64,000 nt of DNA from Antedon mediterranea (Eukaryota; Echinodermata; Crinoidea; Comatulida; Antedonidae): contig NC_092678.1 of assembly GCF_964355755.1 (NCBI RefSeq), positions 19,190,922 through 19,254,921 on the forward strand, given 5' to 3'. The stretch's first letter is position 1; each line of letters begins with the position of its first letter. This document shows positions 36,364 through 48,600 of this stretch, piece by piece. The notes beneath the pieces were generated by a model that was not told the DNA's origin, did not search any database, and saw only the letters and a program-made list of their open reading frames with translations. The position numbers and the translations under genes are program-made.

Positions 36364-37512
36364 ATGGTTCAGGAGGTCACAATATACATAAGGCCTATTT
36401 TTTGCTGCTATTTATTCTTATAATAAATACACCGCAGAATATATGCAAAGTTAACTAAAGGTACGTGACGGGACAGGAATAGATTTATTTTATTTGAAGG
36501 GATCATGTTTAAATTATTCTACTGCAGTTACTGCAGCAACTGCATTTTATGTACCCTTTAACTTTATCAAGCTTTTATGGGGCAATTTTACTTTATTAAC
36601 ACCTGACTACTAACAAAAACTGAACGAATGCGCTAAGAAAAATGTAGTTACTGCAGTAACTGCGGTAGAAAATTGTTAATATTGATCTGGACCTTTGGAG
36701 ATAAATACATTTGAACTTCACATGATCCATCAATTAATTCAACATTCTGTCAGTATTTTAAAAACTAAGAAAAACCAAGTAGTATTTCATCAAAGTGAAA
36801 GCACAGCGAAACAAAAAAGCAGTTTTAAAAAGTAGTACAAATTACATAGAGACATACATAGCTCAGAAAGTATTATTTACATTAAAGCAACAATCATCAT
36901 TTGCTCAGGTCTACTCCAATTGTATATATCTAATAGTTATTGTTTTTATTTTATTTCTTCGAGGTGTAGCATTTAGAGCCGATTTGATAGTGCTTATAAC
37001 TCAGCAATCCTGATGAAATAAAGTAGGCTTATATGCCGTCCTCTGGTTTTTTGAGACAGTTAAATTGACTTCCGATCTTTAAACCGGTTGGTTTAAAATA
37101 AATAAAAGCTGAAGGCAATGAGTGCAATTAATTTCTACCTGGATTGACACGTTTCTATAGAAAAAATGGGGCAATGTAAACTTGTCTTACATAAAACTAA
37201 CCTTTATAATTTCCTTAAAATAACTGAGGCATCAATGCTTTACAATAATTATATATTTGTATAATATCACATTCACAACTAAATCCTAGTCTATTTTTGG
37301 TAAATGCCAAGGCCAAGGCGAACAAAACTTTTGCTAACGTAAAACGTAATCACCCGTGTATATGGAAGCACGTTGAAAGGTTTAAAAGGTTTTGTTGGTG
37401 CACAACAAGTTGAAAACGCGTCACAAAAGACAAGCAAGCGTGACCATTACTTCCTGAGATTGTTATAGATGACCAGCGACAACGAATGGATAATGATAAA
37501 GGTGGCAGTAAA
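36364..37512. other. Intergenic; one small MITE
   Basis: CTACTGCAGTTACTGCAGC near 36518 and TTACTGCAGTAACTGCGG near 36645 are inverted, suggesting a MITE of about 160 bp related to 13078-13230. Nothing else is recognised. Confidence 0.45.
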
Positions 37513-37863
37513 ACGTTAAAGATGTATTGTCCCCCTGAAAAAACAATTCTTAAAAAATTTTTTGTTGAATATTCCATTTTAATGTAACATTTAATAGTTA
37601 GGCCTATCCACTTTGACCAAAAATTGGATCGAAAAAATATGTATTTATCTGAAAAAATTTAATTGAAGGCAAAAAATGGTCAAATTGGCTGCCAGCCAAT
37701 GCATTTTTGGTTGAATTTATATTTTACTAGTGAAAACATAATTTTTTTTGTTTTTTTTTTCTATGGAAGTAATTAACTTTATTAAAACTACAATATAACA
37801 TATTCAAAGTCTGATTTAATTAATCTTCATTTTTCATGTTTTTGTGGGACAATACATCTTTAA
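37513..37863. mobile_element. MITE, TTAAAGATGTATTGTCCC ends
   Basis: TTAAAGATGTATTGTCCC at 37513 and GGGACAATACATCTTTAA at about 37846-37863 are perfect inverted ends. The element is about 350 bp, AT-rich and non-coding. Confidence 0.8.
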
Positions 37864-39282
37864 TGATTACTAATAATTACCATTTTTGTGCAAATACGGA
37901 CCAGGTTCAACTAAAAGACCATGTTCTAACTAATAAGGACTGACTTATATAATAAGATCATGTTCGATCAAAGGGTCATATTCTTTTATGGACCATATTC
38001 GTTTAAAAATGACTACAAGGTGTTCGAAAGATTGTTCCATAACAATTGATATTTACTTGTATTAAAACAGCATATTTATATGAATATTTTCCCCTTTTTT
38101 GTTTCATGTTTTCGCAAAAAAATAAATGAAATTCCTCTAATAACACCTAAAATGATTAACAACATCATACGAAAGAACTATATACATGTATGGGACTTAA
38201 TGCTGATTTAATAATAAAACAACACTCTTGATATAGTTAAGTTTTATTTATTCCAGCCACATAATTTTATATTACACCAATTGCAAAAAATAAATATATA
38301 TATATTAAACAAACAAATATCAATATCAGAATTTCGCAAACCATGCGCCACCAACGTCCATATCGGAGATGAAATGACGGAACTGCTTGTAAAATGTTAT
38401 TACACCTCGTTATTTTCTCTCGCTGTTTTTAAAATTTAGAATAAATAAAAACACGTCCAATTCGTTAAAGAATGATTCGGAGAAAGTATTCGCTCCATTT
38501 CTTCCAATACTTCATTATTTACACCTAAGCTGACCTAAAGTACGTCATTATGTTATTCAATGAATATTCACCCCTTCTTTAATCGTATATATGAAAGGCT
38601 AGGCCCCTTAAAAAATGCGGCGCTCATATTTTGACTGCGGTCCGCGGAGCAGAGCAATTACAGACGGCGCACAATACATGTTGATTTTCGGTATCGCATT
38701 AACATCCCGGCCTGTCGCATAACGGACACACCATTTCAGAATGCTTACGTTGAAGTAGATAAGCACGTGATACTAAATCAACCAATTAGAACCACTTAAG
38801 TCGATTGTATTCAAATAACCAACAACACGTTATACTAAATCAACCAATCAAATGGCAACAATATAATACGTATGTGCGTAAGTGACAGTTAAAGTGATGA
38901 ACAGATTATTGTTCGTGTTACGTAGACTTTAAAGCGAGTGAGGGCGCATGGATAATGAAATGCAAATATTGATAGACAGGCAAGGGAATGTTTATACTCG
39001 ATGACGCAAGGTTTGTGCATTATTAATTTTAGAAACAACAGAAAGCTATGATTGTACAAATCGGACGAATAGTCGAATCTCGGTTGAATAGCAGTTACTC
39101 ATTTTCGATTGTGATCGCATTAACCTTTTGGTAAATGTCGGGGACCATCTGAAATGACGAAATAATTTAGGTATTAGTGCACAGACATGTTATTTACAGA
39201 GAAGGAATGTGGGGAATTATCGATCAAGTGATTGTGAAAACAATTCATTAAAACAATGAAAATGAACAGTCTGGATTAGCAT
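37864..39282. other. Intergenic, no gene seen
   Basis: The segment around 38600-38780 (ACAGACGGCGCACAATACA) resembles one at 40480-40640, suggesting an old dispersed repeat. Nothing coding is supported. Confidence 0.4.
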
Positions 39283-39288
39283 TTTATT
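39283..39288 (-). terminator. Possible polyadenylation signal of the Kazal gene
   Basis: AATAAA on the minus strand, about 235 bp beyond the stop codon at 39521. Confidence 0.45.
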
Positions 39289-39520
39289 AATATTATTAGG
39301 TTGTTATTAGTGATACAAGTACAATTATTGACCGATTGATACAGTACTTATCAATTATTACAACAACTGTTTACGAATGAGCGGTGAAGAAGGTGCTGGA
39401 TGTGTAAGCCCATTTTAAATGTTAAAAGTTATAAAACTCTAGGTGGCGCTGTTCGTTCTGTAAAAATCCATTTTAAACTCGGAGTCGCCCTTTAATGTAC
39501 ATTAGCGATAACAACATACC

Positions 39521-39681
39521 TTATTTTGGTGGACATGGTCCCTGCATTACCACGGTCAACTCCGGATCTTTGCAAGAATCTATTTTTAGTAAACATTCAT
39601 TTGCATATGTTACGCCATCACTTCCACATACTCGTTTGAATTCTGTCGGGCATGTTCGTTTACATATTGGTCTCTCTGGAT
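39521..39681 (-). CDS. Kazal domain 4 exon and stop
   Basis: RVCGSDGVTYANEC and VVMQGPC define the domain. The frame ends PPK then TAA at 39523-39521. Confidence 0.87.
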
Positions 39682-42600
39682 CTGTTTGAATACGAAAATG
39701 TTGTGTAAGCTTGTGTGGTTTACAATGTTTCAACCATAAACTTAGTATATTTAGTTAGTTAGTCTGTTAGTTACTGGTTCGTTAAGTTTATCGGTTGGTT
39801 CTGGTTTGATTTTCTGTCAGTCGGTATTTTGTTTTTCGCTTAGTATTGTATTTATTTCTTTGTTAGTAGGCCTAGTTTGTATGTTGCTCAATGATTTTCT
39901 TAGTAAATTATTAAAATATTTTCGATTGGTACGTGGTGGTTTGGTTTGGTTTGGAGTTTGGTTGGAAATTTGAGCTGGCGGTTAGGTTGATTAATGAGTA
40001 GTGGTTAGGTTGATTAATGAGTAGTGGTTAATGAATTGTCGATTTGAAAGTTCAGTTCAGTATGGACTTATTTGTTGACAAACTGAAAACAAAAATAGCC
40101 ATTATGCCAAAAACGAAAATATTCTATTGTCATATTATATCTACATACCTTTAACTTTAATTTTTGCTTTACATCGACCACTATACGCCTCGAATAACTT
40201 GGCACCTTGAGTTGCATGAGTACAACTAACAGCGCCCAACCAGCAGGAGGATGGGTATGTTTTACCATCACTTCCACAAACGGGTTTGAACACTAGTGGG
40301 CAATATTGTGGACAGGTAGCTACAATGAAAAATACATATTAATATCACTCAAATCAAGTCAGTCAAATCCTTCAAGTCATGAAATATTTTCTCCATTCGT
40401 TATTTGTTTTATAACACACCTAGTGCTACTCTAAAATAAACTTAAATGTATCCATCCATCGTAAATCATTGGCGAAAACTAGGCCGGGAAGCTAGGGCAA
40501 AAAAAAGTGCTCAAACTTTGAACGCGAAGTATAACAGTTATAGACGGTGCGCACTACAGTTTAATTTACGGACGCGGATCAGCCAAAACCTCGCGTTGCA
40601 AATATTCTCAAATGACAAGTTGTTGCGTAATTAACCAATCAAATTGCAAGAACACAATTAGGTGTGTCAAAATACCTACTTCTTTCTTCTGCTTGAATAC
40701 ATGGACCGTCATAAATCACAGTGATGGTTGGATCTCTACGCTTACAGGCGTCTTGTTCCATCTCACAGAGGGATGAATACGTCTTGCCATTGGTTCCACA
40801 AAATGGCGCCTTGGGCAGGAAAGGCGAGCAGTATAGTCTGCAGTTGTTTGGTGGTGTTACCAGCTCGGTTGGTGCTGCTGTTTGAATTGTTAGTCCTTTT
40901 TCTTCTATATGCATCGTCGTCTGCTGAGCAAATTCAGTTGGTGCTATTGGTATTAGATTTTCCGTGAATATATTTGGTTTGATTGTAGTTCTGACAGGTT
41001 GTACTAAAAGAATAAGATAATGTTTTTTCAGCAAAAATTATTATTATTCCTTTTTATTTTCACTGGAGATACAGAAACAGATTGAAAACAAAATAGATTA
41101 AAACTAAATTAAGAACTCGGCTAAGCAAATAAAAATAGAGAACAACAGAGTGCGCGCTATTTCATATTTTTGCCTATATTGAAAATATAGATAACGCGAG
41201 ATGTTAACAGGCTGCTTTTGACGTCACTAATATATATTTTTCTGAAAATCAGTCTATGGGTGCAAATTACTGAAAAATTACAATGCTGTGGATATCAATA
41301 TCAGGATCTCAGAAGATAGAAATCAAATAAGCAAAAAGGAAAATCAAAACTATAAAGTAAAACAATCAGAAATAAATTGCAGAACTTTTTGGACAGCACT
41401 AGTCCTTCATCAGTGCAAGTTTTATGAAAATCAATTATACATGGTCTATTTTATTTTTTAAAAATCGTTGGACTTTATCGTGGAAGCAAGCAAAACATTT
41501 GCCATTAAGTAATATACTTTGAAAATACTTACAACAAGAATGTTGGCAAATAATGACAGGGATAATACCGCAATTGCAAAAACATTTATTTTGAGCTTGG
41601 ACTTGCACGTACCAAATTTATTCCCATGATAAAGTACTTGATCTGTGAGTATTGGTGCCCTTTTACGCTTAGATAGTTTAATTCCATAGAGTTATTAAGT
41701 CTAAAGTATATTTATTACTACGTACTTCTTATTATAGAAGATTGCTTTGGGGTCAAGAAGATTGCATTGGGGTCAAGAAGATTGCATTGGGGTCAAGAAA
41801 ATCGTAGTATGAGATTCTTGGAGAATTTGTGGTTCATATAGTTAGTGTAATGGTGTAATAAAACAACGTAGGCAATACTTACTATTATTTCGACGCCTTT
41901 TATTTGTCTTTGATTTCCTGTGTCGTGTTTCAACACTGTCGGTATCATATCTTCGTTGATCTTCTAAATCTTCTAACGAAGAACTACTGGAATTTTTTCT
42001 TCTGTTAATCCTGTTCTTTCTTTTTCTTTGTCGTTTTCTTTCGTTTCCTTTATTTCGTTCTTTCTTAAAATGTGGTTCGGTAATTACATTTGAAGGTATT
42101 CTGTTTGGTATTGCATACTTATTATCGAATTTGACGAGAATTTTTGGCCATACGTCTTCTTCACTGTCACTATCATCCCGATTCGTCTGGTAAGGTTTAT
42201 AAACTTCGTATGTATAATGAATTACTATTAGAACAATTAAAAGAAAATATTATTTTCATAATTAATTTATAAACTTGGATGTTGCCTGTTAAATATTAAA
42301 ATGAAAATGTCTGTATAAGTTTACTCTATTAGTTATTTTTACTACGCCAGATGATAGAGGGCGCTGTACACGATCAAGTAATTTCATCACTAATGAACGT
42401 GTACAGTATTTCAACCGTAATTATACGTGTTACGAGTACTGTATAGTGTGTGAGAATAAAATCTAGCGCATGCGCGAATCACTGAGCAATATTGCCCCAG
42501 CGAATAAACAATGAGGATGATTTTCAAAATGTTTACAAACAATTATAGGCCTACTCACCATCGTCTGAGGGACCACAGGCCCCATCATGTGTTTTGCGTA

Positions 42601-45600
42601 AATTTCTTTGCTTCTTACAAGATTTTCTTAGAAGTTTACATTCATTTGTGTATGTTCTTCCGTCTGATCCACATACTTCTCCGGAATTTAAACGTCTCGG
42701 ACATTTTCTGATAATGCGATTACAACGTTCTGAAAAAAATAACAAAAGTAGTAATACAACTTTAATAGACCTAATAACAAGAAAACAACTGACGAGAAAT
42801 GCTATACTGTCACAGAATAACTTTCTCGTCAGGAAATGATGGGAAATGTTGTAAAACAATAGAGTGGTGGGAAAATAATCTAAATACAGCGACGATGACA
42901 GAGATATCGTGTATTAAAAGTATTTAATACAAATAGACTCGTTTATAGATGACTTGCGATAGTCATTTAGACTCTATCTAGTGAAAGTTACAGAATCGGG
43001 TGTATAATGATGAAGACATTAATAAAAATGTAATCCGATGGGAAACTATTTTTAATGAAAGGATGAAATGATGGAAATTATGTTTATACAGCAAGAGACG
43101 ATATGAATGAAAATAAATAATAGCAATAACCATTTCAAAACAAGTAATAATGACAATAATGACACATTGTGGCCTTTGCCTGCTGGTTGTTTTACATACA
43201 CGCTGTGACTTTATCACATTAAAGATGGCCGTTTATAGGTAAAGGTAGAAAGGCTTATATTCTGTGAACTGTAAACTCATATTGCAACCCTTATGTATAC
43301 TAATGATTCGTCTTGCATTTTTAATGGCCTATAAAGTGGCTTTAGGGGGCTTACACATAGGTGATGATTTATCATAATTGATAAATTTTGCTATAAAATG
43401 AATTACCATCATACATAGATAGAATAGAAACAGACCGAACGCGCATTATAAACACATTTGAATTATGTTAGCTGATATTTAAACCATAAAATTGAAACAA
43501 TAAAATATCTGTTCTTTCAGTAGATTGGAGATGAAACGTTGTAAACATTAAGTTATAGGATTTCGAAAACACAATATTCATTCATTAAAAATTACTTGAG
43601 CCTCGGGATATACCGTGTTTAAATATTTGAATAATCCGCAAAAACATGTGTTTAATGCCGTTAGAAGCTTTACTGTAAGCTGAAAAGTAATGCCTCTACC
43701 TAGAGGCCAATAGGTGAAGTCTGACGCATTCTCACCGCAATAATGCTTTCGGGTATTCTCAATTGAGTCATTGTGTATTATTAAGAGCTGCTACACCTCA
43801 GCACCAATTATGCGAAATTTCATGCTTCAACTATTCAGAATAAAGAATGTATCTTCTTAAAAGGTTCTCAAAATTAAAAACATTGTAAACATTTTCCATA
43901 GCGTAACAGTCCGTTTTTTTAGACTCGTTAAATGAATATTCAATGAAAAAGAACCATTCAACCAACATGCTTCATCTTTTCAGAAAAAAAGGGAATATAT
44001 TTTCTTTAAGGTTCCCAAAATTAAAGACACTGAACATTTTTCAAAGCGTACAATCTGTTTCTTTTTCTCCGACTAATTACATGAATATTCAATTAAGTCC
44101 AACATAAAGACTACCTTGAATAAAATTATTTCTTACACTCAATAACACAAGTAAAGCTTTCTTCAACTATAATACTACCACAACTTCCAATCTCTAACAT
44201 TTGAGAGCACAATAACAGATTACCCTGTATATTCTTATACTTAATAACATTTCTAGTAAAAGCTTTCTTCAAACTACCATACCAACCCAGCTTCCAATCC
44301 GTACAACTACATTGCATTACTACATTTATTACACATTCTCTCATACTAATAAGGGCGCTTCCTCCGAATTAAACCCTTAAAATTATCTAATATCTCACAA
44401 CAGACTTCTCGGTTTAATACAGGCTAAAGATGTATTATGATTAATAGCATCTCCAACTATACCACCACTCAAAACTCTTAGAAGTCATATGGCCGAGCGT
44501 TTAAGGCAGGGGCGCCGTTTACCGTACCTAAAGAGCCAACAACAACATCGGCAAGGGTTCGAGGCCGACTCGCTCATGGTTCGAGGCCGACTCGCTCCTA
44601 GTTCTGGTGGTGGAACAAGTCTTCTCGGATAAGGACTATAAACCGTAGGTCCAGTGTACACAGTTATAACCTGTGTGCACTTTAAAGAACCCAGTCCATT
44701 ATTCGAAAAAGAGTAGGTTCACACCACTACACTACACTGAACTGGTTCACACAATAGCCCCTGTATCAGGGGGATTACCACCTATCTGATAGGACAGTGA
44801 TTAATTCACTATTGGTAATCCTTGGCCACATTGCCTAAAGACATAAAATAAAAAAATAAAAATAAGTATCGCTCATAAACACCCTATAAAAATGCCTTTT
44901 AAAAGTAACATACAGTAGGGATTATTTATGTCCTTAAAAAACAATTTATCTTAAAATATGAATCATCTAATCCCATTCATTAAAATAAAGACTCACTCAA
45001 ATATCTCCAATCAATCTGACTAAGAGGATTATGTTTTCATGTTAGACAAATTTGTCAAAATAGATATTTTATTATTTGTTATTATCAGAAAACAATATGA
45101 AGTAACTAACTGCTAGATCAGATTACACGGAGTAGACATATTAATTCCAACAGCGCATCCTAAATATTTAAATGTGTTATTGTTAATTTCATTAATTTCA
45201 TTTTTTGCTTCATTTTTTTATGGTACGGTAATTTAAAGAGAACTTTTAGTGCCGTTCAGTCGAAGACAACATTTTCCTTAAAAACCCTGTATTTTGTCAA
45301 TTGTTTTGAACATGGAGTGGAGTTGTGGTGGTGATTATGATGCTTGGCTACCAATCCCAGGATCCTGGGTTCAAGTCCTGTCCAAAGACTAATAATAAAT
45401 CTTTGTTTATGTAGAGCATCTTGTGTATATGCTTGTCATGAGAACTGGGATTGCCACCTTTGAGGAGGATAGTGAATGAATTCACTTGTGGTTATCCTTG
45501 GTATTTTGTCAAGATTTACAAATAAGAATTTTAAAAAATGTCCCCATAATGATGAATACAAACATGTCATTATTGAACTGGTGCTAGTCTGTTGTGTCAC

Positions 45601-48600
45601 AATAGCTCATGAATCATGGTAATAAAAATTAAAACACGACATGAACAAGAAGCATGGTTGTCTAAAGACAAAATTCACATTGGTAATGATACTATTAACA
45701 ATATTTATTATGTGTAATTCAATCAACGGTAGGACAAAGTACCTATTATTCAACCGTAACTAGATTCACTAAACCAGGGTATTCCAGACGCCACAGTATA
45801 CGTTGTGATGAAAGTACGGCTTGCAAACAAATAAACATTGTAGGCGTAACTTGCACCTACAGGATAGCGTAGTAATAAACTTAAAATAGACGAACCAAAA
45901 AAAAACCACTGTTCCTTTTTGTTTGATATAAGAAAAGATAGTTTGTAAAGAACGTAAACACATTCTTCAAACTAACCTAGATATTACTACGTCACCTATA
46001 AACACCCACTTAAAATATTGTACCGTACTTAATAATAAAATGATGCGCATAAATACATGTGGGTCAACGCACTTAGAAAGAGTTGTTTCGTTTTCGTTAT
46101 TTTTGAAAAGATCGCCTCAAAGTGGAAACATAAACAATTGTAAACAAAAAAATGTAGGCGAAAAGCAATAGTTTCAATACATTTATATTTAAAATAAATT
46201 CACTACTGCTTTTCATAAAATAAAATAAAATATCTTTTCTAGGTCACAGACAAAAGGAAATTTATATAATACCAAAACATGGTACAATAATTAACAACAT
46301 TCTACTAGGAGCAATATTCAAGATCATTCGTAGTAAACAAATACAAAATAAAATAAAAAGTAACCAAGAAATGAAAAAATATTGTTTTGAATTGTTAGTT
46401 ATTTTATTTATGATTTATAATGTGTATTGATTTGGAGGAGAGAGGGGGAGGAGGGGGCCGAGAGTGAAAGTTTTATTTGGAGGAAAAAATGTAATATAGT
46501 AATTTTAGTTAAGTTGCTCTTATAAATGTATGTATTGTTCAATGTTTAAGGAATTAATTTTATTCTTGTTTATTTCTTCCCATGATGCATTATATATTTT
46601 ATTACAATGGTTTATTTTGGATATGAAATAGAAGAAAGATCGGATCAAACGTTTGATAAACTCTTAAAATATTATGACTATTAAGTTTAATTGAGTTTAT
46701 CAAACTTGGAATTTTCACAAAGTACCGGCAGACGTGAAGAATAAACCTTAATTCAAAATAATGTTTAAGAATTGAAAAAATATTAAGAACAATGCCCTTA
46801 TTCTTCAAAATGAATTCAATTTAGTAACATGGTATTTCCAGATGACAGAATTTACAGGTACGTCATGACGTCATTACGTGTCATGTGCTAAAAATAAACT
46901 CCTAAATACTTTCTATTGAATCGTGTTTCCTTTTTTTTTTGTTATGAAAAAAATAAATCGTCATCCAAAAAATAGGTTAGTTTCTATCAATATTTTCTGT
47001 GCAACTATTTTATAATAGTTCCGACACTGACAATAGTATTTTGGTATTTGTCATAGAGTACTTTTAAAAGTTCACCAATATTGAACAGTTTTATTGAATA
47101 TTTTAACTTAAGGAATGGTCGTGGGGGCGATTCTTTTATATTTTATTCTTTTATTATTTTATATTATTGCATAACAATTACTGTCTAAAATAACAGTATT
47201 TCTTTTCTTAAAAAAGAGCAAAGCAACTATTATTTGGATCATGAAAATTATATACAATAACAAGTAGCAACGATCCATATACGAATCTGAAAATACCCTT
47301 TCACGTTTTTAATTTAAGAAGAAATTGTAATCTGAATCGTGCAATTAGATCTATTCCCTCTAATTATTAGGTAGTTAAAGTGATCGGTCTAATTGAGAAA
47401 CGGACAATTGGATATTTTATTACTATTAACTTCACTAATAGCTAAACTACCTTGGTTAAATCGCCAGTTTCAGCAGAAGGATTAAAACAGTTTATGCTCG
47501 CGTACCAAAATGCTGAGCCGGCTACTGTACGTACAACCCTTCTCAGACCCTCCGGGCTGCCGCGGTGTGTTGTACCGGGGAAGATTCTCTCTTTTCTGGT
47601 TGTTCACGATTAATTTAATAGTAAACAAAACATCTCATTAGTAGATGAGCTACGAAACGTTTGGAAAAAGCATGATATGGGATATATTAAATGAAACACC
47701 CTGAGTTAAAGTTACGAATTATTAACCTAATAATTATGTTTTATTGACTCTTTCTTGACTTTTATTACACTATTTAGTATGTCTACTCTATAAATTATTT
47801 CTTTCTACGTATTCAGACACTGCAGCCACTGCGAAATGATATATTTAGAATGAGTGTACGTGTTTGCAATTAAAATGAGTAAATTTAGCATAACTCACAA
47901 CACATAGTATAATGTCGTTATAAATTATCGTCTGACAGGTACGCGATGAATTTGACGGTTATGATGCTAAAGCGCAGTGATATATTCAAAAGCATTAATA
48001 CAACTTAGTTAATGAGATAGCATTATTAATGTGTCTGCATACTTGAATTTAATCAGCAGGGGAACTTAAAGGTACTGCTGCACGTTTGTATAGCCTATGA
48101 TAAATACATTAGTGTATAATTGTCGTTTGATTGGGTAATATCGTATCACGTTACGTGTGTTATTTTGTTATATTGCACGGTAAATTTGATATATTCAAAA
48201 GCATCAATGCGACTTAGTTAATGAGATAGCATTATTAATGTGTCTGCATACTTGAATTTAATAAGCAGGGGAACTTAAAGGTACTGCTGCACGTTCGTAT
48301 AGCCTATGATAAATACATTAGTGTATCATTGTCGTTTGATTGGGTAATATCGTATCACGTTAGGTGTGTTATTTTGTTATATTGCACGGTAAATTTGATA
48401 TATTCAAAAGCATCAATGCGACTTAGTTAATGAGATAGCATTATTAATGTGTCTGCATACTTGAAATTAATCAGCAGGGGAACTTAAATTACTGCTGCAC
48501 GTTCGTATAGCCTATGATAAATACATTAGTGTATCATTGTTGTTTGATTGGGTAATATCGTATCACGTTACGTGTGTTATTTTGTTATATTGCACGGTAA

